Source: JBCAWW01 sp039024315
GTDB lineage: Bacteria > Bacteroidota > Bacteroidia > J057
NCBI GenBank assembly: GCA_039024315.1
Contig: JBCCQN010000010.1
Coordinates: 1 to 64,000 of the forward strand
DNA: 64,000 nt
Reading direction: 5' to 3'
Positions 33,946 to 42,399 of this stretch are shown one piece after another. The position numbers and the translations under genes are program-made. Numbering within the stretch: the first letter of the stretch is position 1; the number at the start of each line of letters is the position of its first letter. The notes beneath the pieces were generated by a model. It was not told where the DNA came from, made no database searches, and saw only the letters and a list, made by a program, of their open reading frames with translations.

Positions 33946-33987
33946 GCACATACCTAAATCCTCTTTTACGCAACAATTCCTCTACTT

Positions 33988-35175
33988 ATGTATACTTCTG
34001 TCGAATCTAATCTACAGGCTGAGCTCAAAGAAATTGAAGATGCTGGCCTCTATAAACGCGAACGTATTATCACCACTCCGCAGGCTGCCGAAATCAAGGC
34101 GCAACCAGGCGGAGAAGTGCTTAACTTTTGCGCAAATAACTACCTTGGCCTTTCTTCTCATCCAGAAGTGATAGAGGCTGCCAAGGCCGCCATTGATACG
34201 CATGGCTTTGGGATGTCTTCTGTCCGTTTTATTTGTGGGACGCAGGATATTCACAAGGAGCTAGAGCAAAAGATTGCTGCCTTTGTCGGTACCGAAGATG
34301 CCATTCTCTACGCCGCTGCTTTTGACGCTAACGGGGGCTTATTTGAACCAATTTTGGGTAAGGAAGATGCGATCATCTCTGATGCCCTCAATCATGCCTC
34401 CATCATTGATGGTATTCGTCTTTGTAAGGCGCAGCGCCTGCGCTACAAAACCAATGATATGGCAGACCTAGAGCTACAATTGCAGGCTGCTTCAGGGGCC
34501 CGTCGTCGTCTGATCGCCACGGATGGCGTCTTTTCTATGGATGGTACCTTAGCTCAGCTTGACAAAATTTGTGATCTTGCTGATAAGTATGATGCCATGG
34601 TGATGGTAGATGACTGCCATGCCAGTGGCTTTATCGGTAAGACGGGTCGCGGCACTGCCGAACACCATAATGTGCTCGGCCGAGTAGATATCATCACCGG
34701 TACTTTTGGTAAGGCCTTAGGAGGGGCATCGGGTGGTTTTACCGCTGCTCGCAAAGAGATCGTGGAAATGCTGCGTCAGCGTTCACGCCCCTATTTGTTT
34801 TCCAATACGCTGGCTCCTGCCATCGTGGGAGCTTCGATCAAGGTTTTGGATATTCTTATGGCTTCGACTGAGCTACGGGATAAGCTGGAAAACAACGCTA
34901 AGTACTTCCGCAATGCCATGACCGAAGCAGGCTTTGACATTATCCCCGGTGAGACGCCAATCGTGCCCGTGATGTTGTATGATGCGAAGCTCTCACAGCA
35001 GTTTGCAGATGCCTTGTTAGCGGAAGGAATTTATGTCATCGGCTTTTTCTACCCAGTAGTACCTAAGGAGCAGGCTCGTATCCGAGTACAGATCTCTGCT
35101 GGGCATGAGCGTGATCATCTTGACAAAGCTGTAGCTGCTTTTATCAAAGTCGGCAAGAACTTAGGGGTGATTTAA
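33988..35175 (+). CDS. kbl: Glycine C-acetyltransferase (2-amino-3-ketobutyrate CoA ligase)
   Basis: A PLP-dependent alpha-oxoamine synthase of 395 residues that splits 2-amino-3-ketobutyrate with CoA to glycine and acetyl-CoA, the second step after threonine dehydrogenase. Signatures: CANNYLGLSSHPEV near 50, SVRFICGTQDIHKELE, DALNHASIIDG, MVDDCHASGFIGKTGRG and the PLP lysine in TGTFGKALGGASGGF (K about 240). The length matches the family. It sits 42 bp after tdh and ends at a terminator hairpin at 35213-35242. Confidence 0.96.
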   Translation: MYTSVESNLQAELKEIEDAGLYKRERIITTPQAAEIKAQPGGEVLNFCANNYLGLSSHPEVIEAAKAAIDTHGFGMSSVRFICGTQDIHKELEQKIAAFVGTEDAILYAAAFDANGGLFEPILGKEDAIISDALNHASIIDGIRLCKAQRLRYKTNDMADLELQLQAASGARRRLIATDGVFSMDGTLAQLDKICDLADKYDAMVMVDDCHASGFIGKTGRGTAEHHNVLGRVDIITGTFGKALGGASGGFTAARKEIVEMLRQRSRPYLFSNTLAPAIVGASIKVLDILMASTELRDKLENNAKYFRNAMTEAGFDIIPGETPIVPVMLYDAKLSQQFADALLAEGIYVIGFFYPVVPKEQARIRVQISAGHERDHLDKAVAAFIKVGKNLGVI

Positions 35176-35186
35176 GTAGATGGTTT

Positions 35187-35264
35187 CCGCTGCGCGGAAC
35201 GATTATAATTGGAGGTTCGGCAGTTTTGTCGAACCTTTTTTTATTACCGCTGCGCGGAACGATT
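35187..35264 (-). repeat. Two direct copies of a REP-like element
   Basis: Identical 18-mers CCGCTGCGCGGAACGATT at 35187-35204 and 35247-35264. In the reverse orientation each is AATCGTT followed by CCGC-GCA-GCGG. The kbl terminator lies between them. Confidence 0.85.
35213..35242 (+). terminator. Terminator of kbl
   Basis: A 7-bp stem AGGTTCG / CGAACCT with a 10-nt loop and a run of seven T. It sits about 38 bp after the kbl stop, between two REP-like copies. Confidence 0.85.
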
Positions 35265-35273
35265 ATCTCTAAG

Positions 35274-35301
35274 ATCCCGGCTCTCGTAGCTCGGCCGGGA
35301 T
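35274..35301. repeat. Short palindrome, ATCCCGGC type
   Basis: ATCCCGGC (35274-35281) and GCCGGGAT (35294-35301) are perfectly complementary, followed by GACC. Similar 'CCCGG...CCGGGATGAC' palindromes are known as dispersed repeats in diverse bacteria, so this is one member of a third-party repeat family. Confidence 0.6.
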
Positions 35302-35323
35302 GACCTTTCGATAATATTTGATC

Positions 35324-35381
35324 GGCGTATGCAATACGCCGCTACAGTTAGCCAGATGTAGGGGCGTATTGCATACGCCCC
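35324..35381. repeat. Inverted repeat around GCGTATTGCATACGCC
   Basis: GGCGTATGCAATACGCC (35324-35340) and GGGCGTATTGCATACGCC (within 35361-35380) face each other across a spacer with matching GCTACA/TGTAG flanks. Each arm is itself nearly palindromic. This 'TAGGGGCGTATTGCATACGCCCC' pattern resembles a widely scattered bacterial repeat. Confidence 0.65.
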
Positions 35382-35388
35382 AAGAGAT

Positions 35389-35512
35389 ATGCGTTCTGCG
35401 AAGCAAAGAACAAATAAAATTTCTTCGACTACGCTCAGAATGACAGAATGCTTATTTGTCTTCTTGATCCTGCAAAAACACCCTTGGTAGACACAAGCGT
35501 TCTGCGCAGCAG
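35389..35512. repeat. Mixed repeats: REP-like copies and a TTCGACTACGCTCAG element
   Basis: 35389-35408 is a degenerate REP-like copy (ATGCGTT, CTGC-GAA-GCAA). 35421-35445 is TTCTTCGACTACGCTCAGAA followed by TGACA, of the dispersed 'CGACTACGCTCAG' family seen again three times at 60.37-60.53 kb. 35495-35512 is the exact AAGCGTTCTGCGCAGCAG copy. Confidence 0.8.
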
Positions 35513-35559
35513 TAAACCCACAAAAAGCTGTCTAACTACTAAATACTGACTACTTGATA

Positions 35560-36129
35560 CTAGCTCCCTAGCACACTCTCTATCTCCGCTTGGCTCAATT
35601 CGTTAATCCCCCGTGGCATAGCTGGGTCTTCATCTTTGGGATCGATGACAATCTGCCAAAAATCCACATCGTGCCAACGGCCCTTTTTAAAACCGATACG
35701 CTGGAAAACCTGCAGGTGATCAAAACCCATGCGATCGTGAAAACGTTGGCTGATCGGATTGGGGAGAGAAATGCCTGCATAGACTGTTTGAAAGCCTTGT
35801 AGCTTTAAGAGGGCTAGTAAGCGTCGGTAGAGGTTTTTGCCCAATCCTTTGCCTTGGGCGGCTGGACTGAGATAAATCGAAGATTCGGCGGACCAGCTAT
35901 AGGCGGTGCGGTAGCGAAAACTACCTGCATAAGCATAGCCAATGACTTTGTTGTCTTCCACAGCTACGATCCAAGGATAGTGCTGCAGTGTCTTTCGGAC
36001 ACGCTGCCCAATTTCTGCCTGACTCGGGATCTCATATTCAAATGAGATGTGGGTGTCTTTTACAAAGGGTACGTATATCCCATGGATGTCGGCCACATCC
36101 GATTCTTCTGCTAACCGAAAACTGATCAT
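35560..36129 (-). CDS. GNAT family N-acetyltransferase (phosphinothricin/methionine sulfoximine-type)
   Basis: A 189-residue single GNAT domain. The N-terminal strand (FRLAEESDVADIHGIYVPFVKDT) and the acetyl-CoA loop (LSPAAQGKGLGKNLYRRLL, containing QGKGLG) near residue 92 are clear. The C-terminal NPISQRFHDRMGF and FQRIGFKKGRWHDVDFWQ are typical of the Pat/YwnH branch, which acetylates small amino compounds. The substrate is not known. It may share a transcript with the Nudix gene 25 bp upstream on the same strand. Confidence 0.88.
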   Translation of the reverse strand: MISFRLAEESDVADIHGIYVPFVKDTHISFEYEIPSQAEIGQRVRKTLQHYPWIVAVEDNKVIGYAYAGSFRYRTAYSWSAESSIYLSPAAQGKGLGKNLYRRLLALLKLQGFQTVYAGISLPNPISQRFHDRMGFDHLQVFQRIGFKKGRWHDVDFWQIVIDPKDEDPAMPRGINELSQAEIESVLGS

Positions 36130-36154
36130 GGCCTAAAAATAAAATTTCATCCGT

Positions 36155-36583
36155 TTAGATCATATCCAAAATGCCCGCTGGATACAAACGTGCTTTTTTG
36201 CGGCGAAATTCTTTTAAGGGTTTCCAGACAGCTCTGAAAGCTTGGCCGTGCTTATCAGTACCTTGTATTTCTAGTTGTTGATAGGGGTTTTTATCGGCAA
36301 ACTCTCCTTCAAACATAAATACAATGGCATGATCTTGACTTTCTCCTCGGCGAGATACTTGTTCTGAAGGGCCTAGAAAAGTAAGGTTTTTGATCTCTTC
36401 CCCGAGTTCATCGCGAATTTCTCGGCGTACAGCTTCCCAACTGTATTCGCCAAAATGTAGTGAGCCCCCAATGGGTTGAAAATAAGTCTCCTGATTTTCA
36501 ACATCTATGCCTTCCCTGACCAGTATTTTGTCATCCTTACGGAAAATGCATAGCGCAAGGGGGCGTATGCTTCCTTTTATCAT
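36155..36583 (-). CDS. NUDIX hydrolase
   Basis: A 142-residue Nudix protein. The Nudix box reads GGSLHFGEYSWEAVRREIRDELGEEI, spanning about 39-64, and matches Gx5Ex7REUxEExGU except that the first Glu of the EE pair is Asp (RDE). Upstream strands include RPLALCIFRKDDKILVREG. The start at 36583 (MIKGSIRPLAL) is preferred; a further ATG 14 codons upstream adds unsupported residues. It hydrolyses a nucleoside-diphosphate-linked compound; the substrate is unknown. Confidence 0.88.
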   Translation of the reverse strand: MIKGSIRPLALCIFRKDDKILVREGIDVENQETYFQPIGGSLHFGEYSWEAVRREIRDELGEEIKNLTFLGPSEQVSRRGESQDHAIVFMFEGEFADKNPYQQLEIQGTDKHGQAFRAVWKPLKEFRRKKARLYPAGILDMI

Positions 36584-36769
36584 GGCAAGGTCAAAGTAAA
36601 GTTTGAGACAAAGGTTATGATACAATTATATGCAAACTTACAGGCAATAAAAGGACCTAAGCTGGGGAAGTGTTACAAACTCCGATTTGCCATTTGGGGC
36701 AGGTCTACGGATTTGCATCTGTCGGTAACGGAAAATATGCGCCCTTTATTGCATGAATGGTCAAAAATC

Positions 36770-37576
36770 TTACATCTCATCCAAGACCGATTGGACCATA
36801 TTTTTCAAACTTACGTCTCCAGCTGTCATGATCCGAAAGGGCCAGTTTTCTTGCATAGGTAGGTCTTGTATGATGCCTCGGCGGTTTTTACCCTGCTGCG
36901 CAGAACGCTTCACTCGCTCTTCAAAATCTTGGAGAAATGCAAGCTTATTGGCTAAGTGCTTTTTGCCGTGTTTGAAACGGGGATTGTGGGCGCAAAACAG
37001 TACCTCAAAATCTAATTGCAGCAAGCGTTCGATGGTGCGGATTTGTTGACCGACGCTTTCCCCCGACTTAAAGACCTTGATCTTGTCTGCAATATAGATG
37101 TCTCCCGCAAAGAGCCAGCCTTCTTCGGCCACATAAAGGCATTGGTGATCTCGGGCGTGGCCGGGACTGGGCAGCATTTGAAAGGTATAGTGCTCAGTGG
37201 TAAGCATATCCTCCATTTTGTGGAGGTGAGCGATCTCCGGTCTCCCAAAGAAAAAGCGCTGATAGGGCAAGACGGGTACTCCTTCGGCCACGATGTTGAG
37301 CGTCATCGGGGAACCAAAGAGAGGGACTTTGAACTCTTTCTGGACCCAATCTGCATTGCCGCTATGGTCTTCATGGTGATGGGTCAAGACACATTGTCGT
37401 AGGGTATGTTCCCTTAAGAAGGCTCCCAGCTCTTTGCGCGCGTGGCGCATAGAAGTATCGATCAGCAGGCCGTCTATGAGATAGCAGTTTACCGCCACCC
37501 CTGCTAGACCAAAGCTTTTTCGCTGGGCTCTAAAGATATCGACTGGACCGTGTGAATAGCGCTGACTTAAGATCAA
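36770..37576 (-). CDS. Metallo-beta-lactamase-fold hydrolase
   Basis: A 268-residue MBL-fold protein. The zinc motif HxHxDH is H66-H68-D70-H71 in LTHHHEDHSGN. Additional ligands are likely SPGHARDHQC (about 140) and AGDIYIAD (about 157), with CAHNPRF near the C-terminus. It has no signal peptide. A full-length exact REP-like copy (36893-36910) lies in the coding sequence and encodes RSAQQ. The gene starts with a 4-bp overlap on the stop of the metalloprotease gene, so it is co-translated. Confidence 0.88.
   Translation of the reverse strand: MILSQRYSHGPVDIFRAQRKSFGLAGVAVNCYLIDGLLIDTSMRHARKELGAFLREHTLRQCVLTHHHEDHSGNADWVQKEFKVPLFGSPMTLNIVAEGVPVLPYQRFFFGRPEIAHLHKMEDMLTTEHYTFQMLPSPGHARDHQCLYVAEEGWLFAGDIYIADKIKVFKSGESVGQQIRTIERLLQLDFEVLFCAHNPRFKHGKKHLANKLAFLQDFEERVKRSAQQGKNRRGIIQDLPMQENWPFRIMTAGDVSLKNMVQSVLDEM
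36893..36910 (-). repeat. Exact REP-like element inside the MBL-fold gene
   Basis: CTGCTGCGCAGAACGCTT, identical to the intergenic copies at 1941 and 14447, lies in frame within coding sequence (residues near VKRSAQQGKNRR). It shows that the element can sit inside a gene. Confidence 0.8.
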
Positions 37577-39387
37577 TCGTTTTGGATTATCAGTTTTTTC
37601 GTCCCCACTGGGAAATCACCTTGCCAAAGTTGCACAAAATAAACTCCTGAGGGCAAATCCAACGTGATATCGTTGACGCCAGTCTCTATGTCCTGACGAG
37701 CTATTTCACGCCCATGTAGATCGATCAGTCGCATTTCTGCTTTAGTAGGCGTCTCCCATTGGATTTGCCAGTTCTGCGCAGCAGGATTAGGAAATAACTG
37801 CCAAGCGGGAATCACAATCTCTGGTTCGATAGCGACAAAAATACTGCACTCCATGCCGGTGAGTAGGTCGCGATCACAAAAAGCCTCGGAAATGACGCCT
37901 ACATGCGCTCCGTTGTAAAGCATAGAGTCAGCGTCAATAAAGAGTCTCGCCGCATCAGGCAGGCTCATATTGGTAACATTGCTATACATCTCTTGGAGCA
38001 TGACGCTCATGACGACACTATCACTAAGTTGCTCCTTCATTTGCACCAGTGAAGAGGCCCAAATTTCTCCATAGGCATAGATGCTGCTACTGGTAGGGGG
38101 ATAGGTGCGATTGGTATTGACGACTCTGCCCGGCCAAAATTCGTTGTGCCCGTCCCAGTTATATATGTTTTCCTTATCGAAGCTAGATTTTTGACTTGAA
38201 TAAGTGGCCGCAAAGAAGTCTCCAATACCTTCATCAAGTCCTCTTCTTTCATTGCCAACAAGGGTAAATGGGCTCGCGGCAAACGATAGATAATGCCCAA
38301 ACTCATGAATGATTACGTCGGCATCTTCGGCATCATCTACGCCGCCATCCCCAAATGTCAGGGTGGGATTGCCGCCATTTTCAGCAAATGCAGAATTGTC
38401 AGAATTACCTCTGCCATGGGGATCTGCCCTCACCGGAGCATTGTTGTGCCGCAGATTGGTAAAACCCAAACGTTCGACATAGCGATGAAAGCTGTCAATA
38501 TGAAAGTAAACCATCACATCTTCAAAGGAATTACTGTCGCGCTGAAAGAAAAACTCTCCATTTGGACTAGTAGCTGGCGGTACCGGAAAAGGAGCGAGAT
38601 CTAGTATTTCGACATAAGGGCCTCTGAGGTGAAATCTATTATTTTCGTAAGTGATGTTTTTGAGGATCACGGTATCCATTAAGCTATCAAAGATGGGAGC
38701 ATGCTGATCGCCGTTATCGGTAAAGGACACGCCATAGGCTACTTCACCAGTGGTGCAAGGATCTGGGAAAAATACTCGTCCTACTCCACTCGTATCTTTG
38801 CCACTCAATGGGCGACCAAAATAAGCAGCCATATCGGCTCTTTTGACCTCTTTACCATTACGGGCATCGATGAGCACTTCGTAGTTTGTGATCTTGCCTG
38901 TTGATTGGGTAGTGATGCGATAAATTGGAATCGCTTTTTCCCCCCGTATGAGATAGCGAGACTCCTTGAGGATAGAATAAGCGGAAGCCGTTTCCCCCAA
39001 AATGGGACCGAGCAGGTCAGCATCATAGACAAAGCCCTCAGCCGCGACGGTACTAAAACGCTCCAGACTACCTACGATAGAGCTAAGACGCCCAGATTTA
39101 TACAGATTGACTTTGAGATTGGCTTCGTGTATCGGATATCCATTTAAGGTCTGTTGAAAATAGTAATGAATACCACCAGGGCTACGTTTTACCTCGACCA
39201 AATTTAAATCAGTCTGAGTTTCGGCTAAAACGGGATACCAAAACTTAAGTTGTTGGATTATAGCGTTCACCGAAGGCTGAGGCCCAAAATCATAACTTAT
39301 CTTACGGTAGGTGTCTTGCGCTTGAAGACCAAAGCCGGAGACAAGAAAAATTATGAAAAGACTATAGACTGCGATACGATTATTCAT
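37573..39387 (-). CDS. Secreted gluzincin metalloprotease (M4/M36 type) with T9SS sorting domain
   Basis: A 604-residue exported protease. Signal peptide about 1-23 (IAVYSLFIIFLVSGFGLQA). A pro-region with FTP-like features (YYFQQTLNGYPIHEANLKV) is followed by the catalytic part with HEFGHYLS (zinc His near 363-367) and the third-ligand segment GLDEGIGDFFAATYS. The C-terminal 80 residues are a T9SS type A domain (LFPNPAAQNWQIQW, DLHGREIARQDI, SGVYFVQLWQG, KKLIIQND). Likely degrades proteins extracellularly. It overlaps yigZ by 8 bp upstream and the MBL gene by 4 bp downstream, so all three are one operon. Confidence 0.9.
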   Translation of the reverse strand: MNNRIAVYSLFIIFLVSGFGLQAQDTYRKISYDFGPQPSVNAIIQQLKFWYPVLAETQTDLNLVEVKRSPGGIHYYFQQTLNGYPIHEANLKVNLYKSGRLSSIVGSLERFSTVAAEGFVYDADLLGPILGETASAYSILKESRYLIRGEKAIPIYRITTQSTGKITNYEVLIDARNGKEVKRADMAAYFGRPLSGKDTSGVGRVFFPDPCTTGEVAYGVSFTDNGDQHAPIFDSLMDTVILKNITYENNRFHLRGPYVEILDLAPFPVPPATSPNGEFFFQRDSNSFEDVMVYFHIDSFHRYVERLGFTNLRHNNAPVRADPHGRGNSDNSAFAENGGNPTLTFGDGGVDDAEDADVIIHEFGHYLSFAASPFTLVGNERRGLDEGIGDFFAATYSSQKSSFDKENIYNWDGHNEFWPGRVVNTNRTYPPTSSSIYAYGEIWASSLVQMKEQLSDSVVMSVMLQEMYSNVTNMSLPDAARLFIDADSMLYNGAHVGVISEAFCDRDLLTGMECSIFVAIEPEIVIPAWQLFPNPAAQNWQIQWETPTKAEMRLIDLHGREIARQDIETGVNDITLDLPSGVYFVQLWQGDFPVGTKKLIIQND

Positions 39388-39988
39388 CCACTTCTAATAT
39401 TTTAGGGCTAAACTGCTCGTTTTCGAGCCTTGCCTTTACTTGGGAAAATATTTCTTCTTTTACGGCTAAATGCTGCTGACAGATATCCGTATAATTAGCA
39501 GAGACTACTTCAAATTCAAAGGGATGCAAGATCCGATTGAGGGCGGAGGTGCGTTCATAGCCAAAGGTCAACTCAAAATGTACCCGTTGGATAATCGCTA
39601 CTTTTTCTGCCTCCTCAAGGGCAAGCTCTGCTGCGGTACGGTATGCTTCAATTAACCCTCGCATCCCCAACTTTGTTCCTCCAAAATAGCGTACGACTAC
39701 CACTAGTGTGTCGGTCAGTTCAAAAGAGCGAATAGCTGCAAGTATGGGAGTACCTGCGCTATGAGAAGGCTCACCATCATCATTGGCATAGCTAGTTTCT
39801 GCCTTGGCCCCTAATCGATAGGCCGTGCAATGGTGACGAGCGTCGTGATACTCTTTTTTGACCGCTTGAATCTGCGCATCCACTTCTGAGAGCTCCCTCA
39901 ACGGAAACGCAAAGGCAAAGAAGCGCGACCCACGATCTTTATATACGCCCGAACCCTTTGAGACAATGCGGTATAGCTGTTCTTTCAT
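39380..39988 (-). CDS. yigZ: YigZ/IMPACT family protein
   Basis: A 202-residue UPF0029 (IMPACT-type) protein. The core includes RHHCTAYRLG, NDDGEPSHSAGTPIL and VVVRYFGGTKLGMRGLIEAYRTAAE, the well-known YigZ signatures. The C-terminal part forms the DUF1949-like half. The ATG at 39988 (MKEQLYRIVSKGSG) is chosen over an in-frame start 15 codons earlier because homologues begin here. The role is unclear (translation- or nucleotide-related in IMPACT relatives). Its end overlaps the metalloprotease gene start by 8 bp. Confidence 0.93.
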   Translation of the reverse strand: MKEQLYRIVSKGSGVYKDRGSRFFAFAFPLRELSEVDAQIQAVKKEYHDARHHCTAYRLGAKAETSYANDDGEPSHSAGTPILAAIRSFELTDTLVVVVRYFGGTKLGMRGLIEAYRTAAELALEEAEKVAIIQRVHFELTFGYERTSALNRILHPFEFEVVSANYTDICQQHLAVKEEIFSQVKARLENEQFSPKILEVDE

Positions 39989-40071
39989 AAGCAGCACGAA
40001 ATTTCTCGCTATCAGGGACATTTTCCAAAACACTTACTTCCTAGATTCAAGCTGATATTGTATTTTCCGCT

Positions 40072-41256
40072 ATGAATCCAGACGTTCGGCGCACTGCCCT
40101 TATCACCATTACAATCATTTTCACGATTCTCCTACTTCTTGGGTTGGGATGGATGGTTTCCAAATTTGCAGCGGTGATCGCCTATGTGGCGATTGCGGCG
40201 GTTTTATCCTTGATGGGTCGTCCGATATTGAAGCAGCTGAGCAAAATCAGTATTAAGGGTCGCCACTTGCCAGATAGTTTGAAATCGATCCTGACGATAT
40301 TGATTTTATTCGGCACTTTTAGCCTCATCTTTGCACTAACCTTGCCTCCCCTTCTTTCTCAGACCAAAAACTTACAAGACAAATTAAGTGTCGAGGCAAT
40401 TTCTGAGGGCTTAGAGGAGCCCTTAGCAGGCATTGAATCCTTTTTGAGAAAGTATGATCTGGTTGATTTAGGGCCAGAAAGCAAAATCTCCCCTAGCAAT
40501 ATGTCTGGATTAAGCACCGACGAAAAGCGCAACGCTATCGTTGAATATGTGCTGGAAAATATTGCTAGCATCTTAGATACAGCCCGAATTTCTAATGTAG
40601 TCAACGGGATTATTGGTTTTACGGGTGACTTTTTGATTGGCTTGTTTTCAGTGCTATTTATTCTTTTTTTCTTCCTCAAGGAGACCAATTTATTGTATGG
40701 AGGCGTTCGGGCTTTGACACCGATTGATTATCGCGATGAACTAGATAAAATCTTATCCTCGAGTAAAAATCTGCTAACTCGCTACTTCATTGGGGTGGTA
40801 GTAGAGGTCTTATTGGTTGGTTTATTGATTTCGCTTGGCTTGAGTATGTTGAATGTCAAAAATGCCTTTGTGATTGGCTTCTTTGCGGGCCTCTTCAATG
40901 TGATCCCTTATTTGGGGCCGCTTATCGGGGCTGTATTGGGGCTTAGCCTGACCGTAATAGGAGGATTAGATATGGATTTTTATAGTGAGATGGTGCCTCT
41001 ATTACTTAAGGTGTCGGTCGTGTTTTTGGTAGTGCAAATGATAGACAACTTTGTATTTCAGCCCTTTATCTATTCTAGTAGTGTCAAAGCCCATCCGCTC
41101 GAAATCTTCATTGTGATCCTACTGGCCGGTAATATGGCGGGAGTAGGAGGGATGATCCTAGCGATTCCGACCTATACCATCTTGCGGGTAATCGCGCGCG
41201 AATTTTTCAATAATTATGAAGCGGTGCGAGCCATCACGCGCAACATCGAAAGTTAG
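40072..41256 (+). CDS. AI-2E family transporter (PF01594)
   Basis: A 394-residue membrane protein with about 7-8 helices, three at the N-terminus and a cluster at 180-380. The family signature is the C-terminal PLLLKVSVVFLVVQMIDNFVFQPFIYSSSVKAHPLEIFIVILLAGNMAGV region and IGFFAGLFNVIPYLGPLIGA (residues about 265-285). A soluble loop (about 95-175) sits between the halves. Some members export quorum signals; others are ion or solute transporters, so the substrate is open. It ends with a 4-bp convergent overlap with the GNAT gene. Confidence 0.9.
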   Translation: MNPDVRRTALITITIIFTILLLLGLGWMVSKFAAVIAYVAIAAVLSLMGRPILKQLSKISIKGRHLPDSLKSILTILILFGTFSLIFALTLPPLLSQTKNLQDKLSVEAISEGLEEPLAGIESFLRKYDLVDLGPESKISPSNMSGLSTDEKRNAIVEYVLENIASILDTARISNVVNGIIGFTGDFLIGLFSVLFILFFFLKETNLLYGGVRALTPIDYRDELDKILSSSKNLLTRYFIGVVVEVLLVGLLISLGLSMLNVKNAFVIGFFAGLFNVIPYLGPLIGAVLGLSLTVIGGLDMDFYSEMVPLLLKVSVVFLVVQMIDNFVFQPFIYSSSVKAHPLEIFIVILLAGNMAGVGGMILAIPTYTILRVIAREFFNNYEAVRAITRNIES

Positions 41257-41684
41257 CGCAAAAATTTGTGCATGAGGTATTTACTCCCTCTATCTTCCTT
41301 GATCTCATATCCTATACGGTGATACAACTTGAGTGCAGGGCTACTTTTAAAAACGCTTAGTCGCATCTCTTGATGACCTGCCTGTTTACATGCTAGTTCT
41401 AGCCAAGATAGGACGCGACTCCCAATCCCTTTTTTTCGGTAAAGGGAGGCAATTTGTATGGAGTCAATATAGGGTAGTCCCTTCTTTTTGCTCGTATGTA
41501 CGAAGCCGACTTTCTCTTGGTTAAGCCATATGATCCAAGCGTCCCCTTTGGCTAGCTCTTTGAGGTAGCGATCTGGATCCCAATTTATCCCAAAGGCTGC
41601 AAAATAGGAGCCCATATTTTCTTCCATCAGGTCGTTACAGTATGAAAAATCTGCTGCTTGATAAGGACGATAGTATAATTGCAT
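41253..41684 (-). CDS. GNAT family N-acetyltransferase
   Basis: A 143-residue single GNAT domain. Strand-loop features: FVHTSKKKGLPYIDSIQIASLYRKKGIGSRVLSWLE contains the acetyl-CoA pyrophosphate-binding loop (RKKGIGS) near residue 88. The final HRIGYEIKEDRGSKYLMHKFL is typical. The substrate is unknown. It converges with the AI-2E transporter with a 4-bp overlap. Confidence 0.88.
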   Translation of the reverse strand: MQLYYRPYQAADFSYCNDLMEENMGSYFAAFGINWDPDRYLKELAKGDAWIIWLNQEKVGFVHTSKKKGLPYIDSIQIASLYRKKGIGSRVLSWLELACKQAGHQEMRLSVFKSSPALKLYHRIGYEIKEDRGSKYLMHKFLR

Positions 41685-41795
41685 GTTGAAATTTGACTAA
41701 CTGGATGAGCCATAAAAAGTATTGGGTATAGTGGGCAAAGAAAAGTGTCTTTTTGAGATCTGAAAGGTCTTTTTGTTTTTTATCCGAAAGCTTTC

Positions 41796-41961
41796 GGGAC
41801 GCGGAACGCTTAGTTTTGTTTTAAGTACTGAGACAATAGCATCCAGTATTAAGACCTAAGGAATTGGGGTGATACGGTCTAGCAAGATCCTTCTTCTCTC
41901 TACTTAAAAGCATTCAAATCCCCGCCGAAGGAGAACAAAAACTGAGCGTTCTGCGCAGCAG
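41796..41961. repeat. REP-like elements in the spacer after the GNAT gene
   Basis: A degenerate minus-strand copy (41796-41813, GGGACGCGGAACGCTTAG, preceded by the palindrome CCGAAAGCTTTCGG) and a perfect plus-strand copy (41944-41961, GAGCGTTCTGCGCAGCAG). The rest of the 334-bp spacer holds no gene I can support. Confidence 0.7.
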
Positions 41962-42018
41962 TAATCTCCTAGTCTGAACGTCTATAGACTTTCTGGAGAA
42001 ATACTTTCGAATTAACAT

Positions 42019-42258
42019 TCAGGCAAAATATTGGCGCAATTCAAGTTCTGATTTTTGTTCTTGAAGGGAGGGGGCCTTGGCAAATTTGCGCGGATTGCCA
42101 CACATAAAACAGGAGCAAGGCTTGGGAGTATTGATCAGCAGATGCGATTTGCTGTTTTCTGCTAGATCTCCCCCCCAATAATGTTTACGTTTTTGCTTGA
42201 GTCGGTCGCGATGATGGCGTCGTAGGGCTCGTCTTCGATTTTTGAAATCAAAACTCAT
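42019..42258 (-). CDS. Small basic zinc-ribbon-like protein
   Basis: A 79-residue protein with an Arg/His/Lys-rich first third (RRRALRRHHRDRLKQKRKHY) and a C-terminal metal-site candidate KPCSCFMCGNPRKF (CxCxxC). The NTPxPCSCxxCGNPRK block is recognisable from a small widespread protein whose function I do not know. A nucleic-acid-associated role is a guess from the charge. It stands alone between repeat-rich spacers. Confidence 0.75.
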   Translation of the reverse strand: MSFDFKNRRRALRRHHRDRLKQKRKHYWGGDLAENSKSHLLINTPKPCSCFMCGNPRKFAKAPSLQEQKSELELRQYFA

Positions 42259-42348
42259 GTGTCTCTAGCTTATCTGCCATAAATACGTAAACTGAGCTAA
42301 GATTGGTTGCCGAAGGCGAAATTATTCGATATAAAGAGTAAAGCCGCC

Positions 42349-42372
42349 GCGTTCTGCGAAGCAGAACGAACG
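42349..42372. repeat. REP-like element with extended palindrome
   Basis: GCGTT with CTGC-GAA-GCAG; outward bases extend the pairing to GTTCTGC/GCAGAAC (7 bp, 42351-42367). The element lies 28 bp beyond the stop of the large protein of unknown function. Confidence 0.75.
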
Positions 42373-42399
42373 ACGACTTTATGCCAAAACTGGAAAGTT

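Noticed and set aside
35176..35559. Possible CRISPR array because of repeated short sequences
   Set aside because: Spacing is irregular, copies are of several unrelated families, orientation varies and no cas gene is nearby.
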